Shown piece by piece: positions 25,909-33,241 of a DNA stretch of 64,000 nt. Position numbers and translations under genes: made by a program. Position 1 is the first letter of the stretch; each line of letters opens with the position of its first letter. Source of the stretch: Eubacteriales bacterium (lineage in GTDB: Bacteria > Bacillota > Clostridia > Lachnospirales > Lachnospiraceae); the NCBI GenBank assembly GCA_030524715.1, contig JAUNGB010000013.1, positions 1 to 64,000 of the forward strand. The letters are read 5' to 3'. Below the pieces are notes generated by a model, which did not search any database, was not told the origin of the DNA, and saw only the letters and a list, made by a program, of their open reading frames with translations.

Positions 25909-26231
25909 GTTTCACTTCTTTCTTTTGGCGCACGTTTTCTGGTCACAAGTTCCAAATCCTGCAGCTTACGTCCAAACTCATCATCCTTTGCGATCAGTAA
26001 TAAATCTTTATCTAAATTGTTTAACGCATGTAATACTGCCGCATACATTCCAATCGCTACCGTAGGCGCTCCTTTCTCTATAGACCATAAGGTCGCACGA
26101 CTAATTCCTGCACGTTCCGCGACCAATTCTGCTGATAATTTTCTGCGAAGCCTGGCTAATTTGATTTGTTCTCCCATTTGCTCCAGAATCATTTCTGTCT
26201 GCGGCATAATAACAACTGTTTTTTTACTCAT
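25905..26231 (-). CDS. HipB-like XRE-family antitoxin/repressor
   Basis: 108 residues from the ATG at 26231 (AGGAG ten bases upstream). The XRE helix-turn-helix is MGEQIKLARLRRKLSAELVA followed by ERAGISRATLWSIEKGAPTV, and the C-terminal tail is charged. It precedes the HipA-like gene with a four-base overlap, the usual order for autoregulated hipBA pairs. A frame extension to 26291 exists but overlaps the promoter. Confidence 0.85.
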   Translation of the reverse strand: MSKKTVVIMPQTEMILEQMGEQIKLARLRRKLSAELVAERAGISRATLWSIEKGAPTVAIGMYAAVLHALNNLDKDLLLIAKDDEFGRKLQDLELVTRKRAPKERSET

Positions 26232-26256
26232 GCGTTCTGCATCTCCTGTTATATTT

Positions 26257-26291
26257 TTTATAATTATAAACAAATATCTGATTTTTGTCAA
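26257..26291 (-). promoter_or_regulatory. hipBA promoter with operator-like palindrome
   Basis: Consensus TTGACA (26291-26286), 17 bases, TATAAT (26268-26263) on the minus strand. A perfect 14-base palindrome TTTATAATTATAAA (26257-26270) covers the -10, a likely binding site for the HipB-like repressor. Confidence 0.7.
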
Positions 26292-26348
26292 TTTTATTAA
26301 ACATTATACATCAAAACTTTTCCTGTGTCCCAATTTAAGACCCGCCCG

Positions 26349-26384
26349 CGAGTCTTGGTGTGGGATTCGGGTCAGCTACGCTGA
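26349..26384 (+). repeat. 36-bp inverted repeat, left copy
   Basis: Begins CGAGTCTTGGTGTGGGATTC and ends GTCAGCTACGCTGA. The reverse complement occurs at 28295-28330 with one mismatch. The inner end carries a mini palindrome TCAGC-tac-GCTGA. The two copies bracket one gene (26520-27962) and its terminator. Confidence 0.85.
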
Positions 26385-26397
26385 TATAATCACAAGG

Positions 26398-26437
26398 AAA
26401 AGACTCCTACATAAGCAATCTTATTTAGAGTCTTTTT
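26398..26437 (-). terminator. Terminator after the Schlafen-like gene
   Basis: AAAAGACTC and GAGTCTTTT flank a 21-base loop; T runs occur on both strands. It is inside the inverted repeats, downstream of the gene at 26520-27962. Confidence 0.6.
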
Positions 26438-26473
26438 CTTGTAAATTCTTATTTATAAATATATTTACTGTCC

Positions 26474-26490
26474 CAGAGCGTGTTTGAAAA
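26474..26490 (+). repeat. Single arm of the palindromic repeat family (copy 3)
   Basis: CAGAGCGTGTTTGAAAA matches the left arm of the elements at 4613-4676 and 32238-32329. No second arm is found nearby, so this is a remnant or a chance half-site. Confidence 0.4.
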
Positions 26491-26519
26491 TATAGCATAA
26501 AAAGTTTAAATCGCTGTTT

Positions 26520-27962
26520 TTAATTAACCATCACCATGTCCGGATTGGTCTTAAAATATACTGCTCTTGAAATTTTGCTTTTCTCTAAATATTGATTCTC
26601 TTCAAGGTTCCCAAGCACCTGTTTTCTCAGATATGTTGAGTCACTTATTCCCAGATACTCTGCAATCTCTGAAACCTTATGTGCCTGATAATAGCAAAAC
26701 GAAAGTATCTTATCATCATAATCCGTTCCATTTGGTACAGGAGCAAACGTAAGTACAGGAATATTACTATCCTCTACACCTTCCAGATATGTCAGATCTG
26801 GCAACACGAGCGTAAAATGATCCGATGAAGAATAAATATAGGGGCGATGCGCTTCATCCTTTCCTGCATATTCTTCTATAATTTTGTCAAATCCGGTGCC
26901 AGCAGCCTCCATTACATTACAACTCACCAAAACTGATGCAATTAGCTCATTTCTTCTTTTTGAAATGATTCTGGACAAATCATAGGTTTTCCCTAATTTT
27001 TCTCCTCTATAAAAGCTACCTGGCGATGATATTTCCAGCCTGTCTTTATACATATCCACCTGAATTTGTGTGCCATCAAGGAAATAATCGCGATGTGCAA
27101 CGGCGTTTATCACACCTTCAAACAAAGCCCTCTGCGGATACGCATCAATATTCTTTCTTGTATTTTCCAGCTTTACTATTGAATGGTTCATCCGCTGTGT
27201 CACAAACTCCATAATATAATTTATCACAGCGATAATATTTCCACGAAAACGATTGATTGTCACAATCCTCTCACTTCCCTTATTGAACCCTGCGAATACC
27301 GAGCACTGAACCTCCGTCTTTTTCTCCTGATAATTATCTTCGAACAGCACGGCCCCGTTTGCAAGCAGTCCTTCCTCATTATAAAATCCCATCGACTGTA
27401 AAGCCTTCTCGGTCAGAACCCTGCCATTGTTATGAGAGGCATAAAATTCACGAAGAGTTTTAAAATTTGATGCTTCGTATTTCTTATCTGAGATTAGAAT
27501 GTCATACTGCGTGTTTTTACTTTTTACACTCATCTCTATAATTTCCTCATAAGTCGCACCATTTGTAAATCCATCTCTTCTCATGAAAATAGAAGGGATG
27601 TTTTTATATTTCAAAATCACCGGTTTAATAACAGATTCCGGAACTTGAACGCGAATGATGAATCGCTCATTTCCCTTTCTTTCATAGCGAATGAATGATA
27701 TTTTCATCTGCGGTCTTGGTACTAAATGTTCATTTACCTGATTATTAAAATAATTCCGTTCATTATCTGCCTCAATCCGATCAAAACCAATCAGCTTATT
27801 AGTTTTGTCTTCAACACCAATATAAAAATCTCCACCCGATGCATTGGCGAAACCTGCTATGCTTTTAAGCCAGCCAACCACATCTTCTCGATTTAATTTA
27901 CCTTTACACTCCAATTTACCGTTTTCCAGTTGCAGATCATTTACGATTTCTTCCAAATACAT
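26520..27962 (-). CDS. ATP-binding protein with Schlafen/AlbA_2 domain and C-terminal winged helix
   Basis: 480 residues. The N-terminal AlbA_2 (Schlafen AAA_4) domain shows LECKGKLNREDVVGWLKSIA then FANASGGDFYIGVED (about 17-52). The middle has the GHKL-like pattern of the 'ATP-dependent DNA helicase-related' group: LFEGVINAVAHRDYF, RLEISSPGSFYRG and EAAGTGFDKI. The last 70 residues form a winged helix (VSEIAEYLGISDSTYLRKQV). Such proteins are often called transcriptional regulators and are frequent in mobile or defence regions; no specific function is proven. It has a perfect SigA promoter, and its gene with terminator is bracketed by 36-bp inverted repeats, which suggests it moved as a unit. 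Confidence 0.85.
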   Translation of the reverse strand: MYLEEIVNDLQLENGKLECKGKLNREDVVGWLKSIAGFANASGGDFYIGVEDKTNKLIGFDRIEADNERNYFNNQVNEHLVPRPQMKISFIRYERKGNERFIIRVQVPESVIKPVILKYKNIPSIFMRRDGFTNGATYEEIIEMSVKSKNTQYDILISDKKYEASNFKTLREFYASHNNGRVLTEKALQSMGFYNEEGLLANGAVLFEDNYQEKKTEVQCSVFAGFNKGSERIVTINRFRGNIIAVINYIMEFVTQRMNHSIVKLENTRKNIDAYPQRALFEGVINAVAHRDYFLDGTQIQVDMYKDRLEISSPGSFYRGEKLGKTYDLSRIISKRRNELIASVLVSCNVMEAAGTGFDKIIEEYAGKDEAHRPYIYSSSDHFTLVLPDLTYLEGVEDSNIPVLTFAPVPNGTDYDDKILSFCYYQAHKVSEIAEYLGISDSTYLRKQVLGNLEENQYLEKSKISRAVYFKTNPDMVMVN

Positions 27963-27989
27963 AGGCTCACCTCAGACAACATTTTTGAT

Positions 27990-28052
27990 TTTTCAATTAT
28001 ACTTCAACTATACTTTAATGTCAATTTCAAAATTATTTCAGATAAATTTCAA
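27990..28052 (-). promoter_or_regulatory. Consensus promoter with helically phased TTTCA repeats
   Basis: TTGACA (28024-28019), 17 bases, TATAAT (28001-27996) on the minus strand. On the plus strand TTCA cores occur at 27992, 28003, 28026, 28037 and 28048, i.e. 11, 23, 11 and 11 bases apart, so all on one face of the helix. A palindrome ATTTCAA-N6-TTGAAAT (28046-28065) includes the last. This looks like an operator array, possibly for the gene's own winged helix. Confidence 0.65.
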
Positions 28053-28187
28053 TTTACTTTGAAATACTATTTTATTGTGCTCAAGGTCCCCTTGTTTTAT
28101 AATCTAGAAATGAGCAAATAGCGAATTTTGCACAAAAGTAAAGACATCTCCTAATTAATAAAGTATAATTGTAATAACCACAAAACA

Positions 28188-28250
28188 ATGTACTTAATCA
28201 ACGTGGAGAACACCACTATGACGGTAGCCAATATTACCGAAGCCATCTGA
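28188..28250 (+). pseudogene. Short ORF or gene remnant inside the inverted-repeat unit
   Basis: ATG at 28188 opens 20 codons (MYLINVENTTMTVANITEAI) then TGA; the frame then continues readable (YMLREDVQGFGLELCQRS) into the repeat at 28295. A possible promoter AAGACA-N17-TATAAT lies at 28141-28169. The sequence looks like the start of a broken gene, but I cannot name a parent. The rest of gap 27963-28412 is the promoter array and the right repeat. Confidence 0.3.
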
Positions 28251-28294
28251 TATATGCTCCGCGAGGATGTGCAGGGATTCGGTTTGGAATTATG

Positions 28295-28330
28295 TCAGCG
28301 TAGCTGACCCGAATCCCGCACCAAGACTCG
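28295..28330 (-). repeat. 36-bp inverted repeat, right copy
   Basis: Reverse complement of 26349-26384 with one mismatch (C for T at the 13th base). Here an additional upstream GGATTCGG (28275-28282) can pair with CCGAATCC inside the repeat, making a larger hairpin around TCAGC-gta-GCTGA. It ends 82 bases after the spoIVB stop codon. Confidence 0.85.
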
Positions 28331-28412
28331 ACATTTCTAATCCTTTCCTGGCATGGCCAACGTACGGAACATTCAGACAATGACGTGGGATCTTCTCTGA
28401 TTTTTGTCCGAA

Positions 28413-29615
28413 TTACTGCTCTAACATCGTCTCCGCAAAGATCCCGTACCCGCTGGTGGAATCCTGTACAAAGACATGGGTGACGGCTCCCACAAATTTT
28501 CCGTTCTGGCAGACAGGCGACCCCGACATACCCTGTACGATTCCTCCTGTTTCCTCTAAAAGCCTTTCATCGGTCACATGAATGACAAAGCTTTTATTGG
28601 TATCCTCATGGTTCATATCGATTTTTGTAATTTCTGCTTCATATTCCTGCACCTCGTCTCCGATGCAGCACAGGATTGAAGCCGGCCCTGTTTCAATCTC
28701 CTGCTTATATGCCACGGGCATCTGTTTCAGTGAGATTGCATCTTTATTATCGTCTCCGATACTCCCGAATATGCCATTCCCGCTGTTTACTGTGATGCTT
28801 CCCAGGATATTTCCCGGGTCGTAGCGGATCAGTCCGGATAATTCTCCCGGGCTTCCTTTGCTGCCCTTCTGGATTCCCAGTATCTCAGCATTGTATAAGG
28901 CTCCGTCATGGATTTCCAGCAGTTCCCCGGTATCCACGTCGCTGATCCCATGTCCCAGCGCCCCATAATTTCCCTCCGCATCCACAAAGGTCAGCGTCCC
29001 GATTCCCTGGGTGTCGTCCCGAACCCAGATTCCAAGCTTATATTTCCCTTCAGCGTCTTTTACCGGAGTAAGGGAAACAGGTATCACTTCCCCATTACGC
29101 TTAATTTCCAGCGTCACATTGTCTCCGTCCAGCAGGGACAGATCCTCCATCAGATCCTGCTTGGTGCTTACCGCCTGCTCATTAAACGCCACAATATAAT
29201 CGCCGGGCTTTACAATGTTTTTTGCCGGCTCCTGAGAGATGCCGCTTTCTGACAGGATCTCTCCGGTATCAATGATCAAAACACCTTCTGTTTCCATGTA
29301 AATTCCCACCGTGCTTCCGCTTACCAGCACATTCCTGCTGTCCACAGGAGTTACCTTGACTTCTTTAAAAGGAACAACTCCCAGCAGCCTGCACGGAAGC
29401 AGATAACTGCCCTCCTGAGATACGGCCACCGCATCCTCAAAGGATACGAAGGGCTGCTCCAAAAGCGCCTGGACGTCTTCTCCCTCACCCTTTTCCACAT
29501 GGATTTCATCCGGTATTTTCCGGTCTATATACCTGAATCCAAGCCATCCCATAGCCAGCAAATCCAAACCCAGGCACCATAATACAAAGCATCGGTACTT
29601 CCTCTTTCTTTCCAT
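28413..29615 (-). CDS. spoIVB: SpoIVB peptidase (sporulation serine protease, S55)
   Basis: 400 residues. One N-terminal membrane helix (about 9-27), a PDZ domain (about 105-200, 'NIVKPGDYIVAFNEQAVSTK') and the S55 peptidase domain with GALGHGISDVDTG (catalytic His) and GGIVQGMSGSPVCQNGKFVG (catalytic Ser). SpoIVB is secreted from the forespore and cleaves SpoIVFA to trigger pro-SigK processing in the mother cell, matching the sigK gene in this window. It is the last gene of the conserved string; spo0A, its usual downstream neighbour, is absent and the accessory unit follows instead. Confidence 0.93.
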   Translation of the reverse strand: MERKRKYRCFVLWCLGLDLLAMGWLGFRYIDRKIPDEIHVEKGEGEDVQALLEQPFVSFEDAVAVSQEGSYLLPCRLLGVVPFKEVKVTPVDSRNVLVSGSTVGIYMETEGVLIIDTGEILSESGISQEPAKNIVKPGDYIVAFNEQAVSTKQDLMEDLSLLDGDNVTLEIKRNGEVIPVSLTPVKDAEGKYKLGIWVRDDTQGIGTLTFVDAEGNYGALGHGISDVDTGELLEIHDGALYNAEILGIQKGSKGSPGELSGLIRYDPGNILGSITVNSGNGIFGSIGDDNKDAISLKQMPVAYKQEIETGPASILCCIGDEVQEYEAEITKIDMNHEDTNKSFVIHVTDERLLEETGGIVQGMSGSPVCQNGKFVGAVTHVFVQDSTSGYGIFAETMLEQ

Positions 29616-29765
29616 TCCGCCTCATCCTTTCGTGTATTTTATCCATTGTTTTATCTCTTTCTTTATCTTCCTTAATAAAGCAGAGAAGTCCTCCTGCACT
29701 TTCTGAAGCTCTCACTTTTTATAAATCCTCCTGCCAATTGCTTCATGAAATAAGTGTCTTTCTCT

Positions 29766-29825
29766 TTCTTATAAGCATTCTTCTTATAAGTATTCTTCTT
29801 ATAAACACTCTTCTTATAAGTCGTT
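29766..29825. repeat. Four tandem 15-bp repeats with TTATAA cores
   Basis: Units TTCTTATAAGCATTC, TTCTTATAAGTATTC, TTCTTATAAACACTC and TTCTTATAAGTCGTT follow each other directly. Each has the palindrome CTTATAAG (or a variant). They lie between the recN terminator and spoIVB, about 150 bases ahead of the spoIVB start. Confidence 0.8.
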
Positions 29826-29838
29826 TTGTTACAAGAAA

Positions 29839-29872
29839 AAGAGAGGATATCCTCATGGATGAATCCTCTCTT
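29839..29872 (-). terminator. Intrinsic terminator after recN
   Basis: AAGAGAGGAT / ATCCTCTCTT stem, followed on the minus strand by TTTTTCTTGT. It separates recN from spoIVB, so spoIVB must have its own (probably forespore-specific) promoter in 29616-29838. Confidence 0.75.
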
Positions 29873-29890
29873 AGTATGCGGTGAAAAGAT

Positions 29891-31582
29891 TTATTTCACT
29901 CTTGTATTTTTATGTACCTGTGCCAATTGTTTCATCTCCCGGGCGTTCTCAAGAACGGCCGCCGTAATCTCCGCGCCGCCCAGAAGTCTTGCAAGCTCAC
30001 GGATCTCATCCTCGCCGTCAAGCGGATGAATCTCCGTAATGGTTTCTGTTCCCTTCAGGTGCTTTTCGATTTCAAAATGCCTGTCCGCCATGGCGGCGAT
30101 CTGGGGCAGATGGGTAATGCAGATAACCTGATGATGGCTTCCTATCACAGCCATTTTTTCTGATACCTTCTGCGCTGTCCTGCCGCTGATCCCGGTATCG
30201 ATCTCATCAAAAATCAGCGTTTCTATCTGATCCCTGTCCGCAAGGATCGCTTTCAGCGCCAGCATGATCCTGGACAGCTCGCCGCCGGAAACGATCTTTC
30301 CCAGTGGCTTTAACGGCTCGCCGGGATTTGTGGAGATCTGGTATTCGATATCGTCAAAACCGTCCGCGCTGTAGGACGCCTTCCGTTCAAAACGGATATC
30401 AAAATCCACGTCCAGGAAATTCAGATCCTGAAGTCCTTCGATTACCTTTTTAATTAATTGTTTACTATATTCTTTCCTGATCTTTGACAAATCATACGAA
30501 GCTTTTTCCAAAGTTTTTTCTGCTTTTGCGGCGTTTTCTTTTGCTTCCTGGAAAATCTCGTCAAATCTGAGAATATTTTCCAGCTTTTCCTGCTGCTTCC
30601 TCTGGTAGTCCAGAATCTCTTCTATGCTCTGTCCGTACTTGGCCTTCAGGCCGTTGATAAGATCCAGCCTCTGCTCTGTTTCAAAAAAGGTCTCGCCGTC
30701 AAAGGTCAGGTCATCCAGATACGACGAAATCTCACGGTTAAAGTCGTTTACCAGGGCATCGATCTCCTGCAGGGACGATTCCATCCCTTCCAGTTCTTTG
30801 TCAAATTCCGTTACTCTGGAAAGCTCTCTGAGGGCATTCCCGATCAGTTCTCCCGCCCCTTGCTGCCCCTCGTATCCGGTCAGCCCGTGGACAGTCTGAA
30901 GGGTTTCCACGATACGCTTGCCGTTGCTCAGCTTCCGGTACAGCTTCTCAAGCTCTTCATCCTCTCCGGGCGTCAGATGCGCGCTCTCTATCTCCTGAAT
31001 CTCAAATTCCAGAAAAGCCTTTTCCCGGTTTCTCTGCTCTTCGTTCATATCCAGGTTTTTTAAGTCTGTCAGGCACTTCCGGTAAACCGAAAAAGCTTGT
31101 TTTACTTCTTCCTTTTTGGGAAGGATCTTTTCTTTGCCGTAGGCGTCCAGAATCTCCAACTGTTTATCCTGATAAAGGAGAGACTGGTGCTCATGCTGCC
31201 CGTGAATGTCAAGAAGGCAGGCCGCGGCCGCTTTCATCTGGCCCACGGTACTTGTCTCGCCGTTGATCTTATTGATGCTCCTGCCGTCTAAAATCTTTCT
31301 GGACAACAATACCTGTCCGTCCTCCGGCACAATATCCAAAGCTCTTAAAGCTTCTTCCGCTTTTGTATTCTCAATCTGGAACAACAGCTCCACCAGCGCA
31401 TACTGGGCGTTTTCCCGTATCATTCCCCTGGAAATCTTACTTCCGAGAATGAGCTGCATAGACCCCAGCAAAACAGACTTACCTGCGCCGGTTTCACCGG
31501 TGAGGATATTCAGCCCTGGTCCGAATTCCACCTCGATTTCCTCAATCAGTGCAAGATTTTTTACATGCAGATGAACTAACAT
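29891..31582 (-). CDS. recN: DNA repair protein RecN
   Basis: 563 residues from the ATG at 31582 (GAGGT upstream); an upstream in-frame start at 31609 lacks a site. SMC-like ATPase: Walker A LTGETGAGKSVLLG (about 31-44), long coiled-coil arms in the middle (residues about 150-370), signature VSGGELSRIMLALKAIL, Walker B TLIFDEIDTGISG. RecN acts in early double-strand-break repair. It follows argR with a 143-base gap and precedes spoIVB, as in other Firmicutes. Confidence 0.95.
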   Translation of the reverse strand: MLVHLHVKNLALIEEIEVEFGPGLNILTGETGAGKSVLLGSMQLILGSKISRGMIRENAQYALVELLFQIENTKAEEALRALDIVPEDGQVLLSRKILDGRSINKINGETSTVGQMKAAAACLLDIHGQHEHQSLLYQDKQLEILDAYGKEKILPKKEEVKQAFSVYRKCLTDLKNLDMNEEQRNREKAFLEFEIQEIESAHLTPGEDEELEKLYRKLSNGKRIVETLQTVHGLTGYEGQQGAGELIGNALRELSRVTEFDKELEGMESSLQEIDALVNDFNREISSYLDDLTFDGETFFETEQRLDLINGLKAKYGQSIEEILDYQRKQQEKLENILRFDEIFQEAKENAAKAEKTLEKASYDLSKIRKEYSKQLIKKVIEGLQDLNFLDVDFDIRFERKASYSADGFDDIEYQISTNPGEPLKPLGKIVSGGELSRIMLALKAILADRDQIETLIFDEIDTGISGRTAQKVSEKMAVIGSHHQVICITHLPQIAAMADRHFEIEKHLKGTETITEIHPLDGEDEIRELARLLGGAEITAAVLENAREMKQLAQVHKNTRVK

Positions 31583-31725
31583 ATCTACCTCAACTTTCCT
31601 CCTACACATACAAACTTTTCCGCCTGTGCGGTTGAAATATCAGGAATATTCCAACCTGTCCCTTATCTTTGCAAAACTCGCGCTTAAGCGCTTTTGCGTC
31701 TGCTGTCGCAGCCGCGCTTTACTCA

Positions 31726-32178
31726 TTACTTCTTCAGGCTTCCGCGCAGCCTCTCGGCCGCGCTTGCAGCCTGCTCCGAATCCCTTGCCACGCACATCAC
31801 CGTATCGTCTCCGGCAATGCTTCCGAGGATTTCCTTCCATTTCATCGCATCCAGAGCAGCCGCAACTCCCATAGCCATTCCCGGCACTGTCCGTATCACA
31901 AGCATATTCTGGCCTACGTCAATGGAGGTCACCGCATCATGCAGCACCCGGATATATTTATCTCCGAGAGCATCTGTCTCTTCCTTAAGGATCGCATATC
32001 TGGACTTTCCGTCCTTCCCGGCGACCTTTGTCATCTTCAAAGCCCGGATATCCCTGGAAACCGTCGCCTGCGTCACCTTAAACCCGGCTTCATTCAGCCG
32101 GGCCGCCAGCTCCTCCTGGGTATCAATATCGTACTTCTGGATCAGTTCCACAATCTTCTCATGTCTGGCAACCTTCAC
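31726..32178 (-). CDS. argR: Arginine repressor ArgR
   Basis: 150 residues starting at GTG 32178, seven bases after AGGAGG; upstream ATG at 32208 lies before that site. N-terminal winged helix (RHEKIVELIQKYDIDTQEEL, then KVTQATVSRDIRALKM) and C-terminal arginine-binding, hexamer-forming domain (ILGSIAGDDTVMCVARD). It controls arginine metabolism genes. Standard position between nadK and recN. A palindromic repeat element lies between nadK and argR. Confidence 0.93.
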   Translation of the reverse strand: MKVARHEKIVELIQKYDIDTQEELAARLNEAGFKVTQATVSRDIRALKMTKVAGKDGKSRYAILKEETDALGDKYIRVLHDAVTSIDVGQNMLVIRTVPGMAMGVAAALDAMKWKEILGSIAGDDTVMCVARDSEQAASAAERLRGSLKK

Positions 32179-32237
32179 GTCACAACCTCCTAGCACTGCA
32201 TGCAGCATACTCCCGCCGCCTCTCCAAAACCTAAAGG

Positions 32238-32329
32238 CCAGGGCGTGTTTGAAAATTCATTCCAGCAATCTGCATCCCCCATTTTGTAGAATACATCTTG
32301 CAGAAAGCAATTTTCAAGCACACTCCAGG
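32238..32329. repeat. Palindromic repeat element, copy 2 (92 bp)
   Basis: Ends CCAGGGCGTGTTTGAAAATT and CAATTTTCAAGCACACTCC are inverted repeats resembling those of 4613-4676; the internal part differs and is longer, with a small TCTGCA…TTGCAGA stem. It fills the nadK-argR gap. Confidence 0.65.
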
Positions 32330-32340
32330 GCTTTTGCCTC

Positions 32341-33201
32341 TCAGCTATTGCGCATCTTCTGTCTCAATATCTCTACAAAGCTCAAATGGCTGAGCTTCAA
32401 AATCTTCGTACTTACCGCCGACCTGCGGATCACGATCCTGTCTCCCGTAACCATGGGGATCATGGTGTCCCCGTCAAAGGAGGCCAGTCCCTTCTCCTGA
32501 TTCTGCCTGCGGCCTTCCCCCAGTTCCACTGTGATCACATCCTCCGCCGGAAAAATAATACTTCTCGTATTCAACGTATGGGGAGCGATGGGCGTCATCA
32601 GGGTCATTGCCGCATTGGGCGATACGATGGGGCCTCCGCAGGACAGGCTGTACCCGGTGGAGCCTGTAGGGGTGGAAATAATAATTCCGTCAGCGTTATA
32701 AGAATTCAGATATTCTTCATTCACATAATTCTTAAACCGGACTACCCGAAGAGGCCCCTCCCTGCAGATCACAATATCATTCAGTGCAAGATCCTCTCCC
32801 ACGATCTTCCCGTCCCTGTATACGGTTCCGGTGAGCATCATCCGATCCTCAATCTCATAATCGTCCGCCATAAGCTGATCCAGCGCCGGATACAAAGACT
32901 GTCTGTCCACCTCCGCCAGATACCCCAGATTTCCCATGTTGATCCCCAGAAGAGGAATCTCCCTATGTACCACATCCCGGGCCGCCTGCAGAAGCGTTCC
33001 GTCGCCTCCCAGCACAATGATACACTGGGTTCCGTCCGGTATCAGTTCAGGATCCGTATAATGATAAGGCCCGTCCAGCTTCTGCCCTGCCTGCTGCACC
33101 TGGCACTGACGGCCGTTTTCTTTCAGATAAGAGACGATCCGGTCGGTAAGCCTGAATCCCTCGTCCTTCATGCTGTTTGTTATGATATAAAACTTATCCA
33201 T
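32341..33201 (-). CDS. nadK: NAD kinase
   Basis: 286 residues with the NAD-kinase motifs CIIVLGGDGTLLQAARDV (about 58-75) and ADGIIISTPTGSTGYSLSCG (about 163-182). It phosphorylates NAD to NADP. The start codon and ribosome site are duplicated in a 21-base tandem repeat immediately upstream (33200-33241). It lies between tlyA and argR, a common order in Clostridia. Confidence 0.95.
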   Translation of the reverse strand: MDKFYIITNSMKDEGFRLTDRIVSYLKENGRQCQVQQAGQKLDGPYHYTDPELIPDGTQCIIVLGGDGTLLQAARDVVHREIPLLGINMGNLGYLAEVDRQSLYPALDQLMADDYEIEDRMMLTGTVYRDGKIVGEDLALNDIVICREGPLRVVRFKNYVNEEYLNSYNADGIIISTPTGSTGYSLSCGGPIVSPNAAMTLMTPIAPHTLNTRSIIFPAEDVITVELGEGRRQNQEKGLASFDGDTMIPMVTGDRIVIRRSAVSTKILKLSHLSFVEILRQKMRNS

Positions 33202-33241
33202 GCTTCCCGTTCCTCAATCCATGCTTTCTGTTCCTCAATCC
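33200..33241 (-). repeat. Tandem 21-bp duplication of the nadK ribosome site and start
   Basis: Two units of the form GGATTGAGGAAC-(4)-AAGCAT differ in two bases. The downstream unit supplies the nadK start (ATG GAT AAG); the upstream one gives an equally good site ahead of ATG GAT TGA, a two-codon start-stop ORF. The first unit also holds the tlyA stop codon. Confidence 0.75.

Noticed and set aside
29506-29715. Minus-strand frame overlapping the start of spoIVB
   Set aside because: It is out of frame with and largely inside spoIVB and its leader; no family resemblance.
29760-29830. CRISPR-like array
   Set aside because: Only four 15-bp units with no spacers; a simple tandem repeat.
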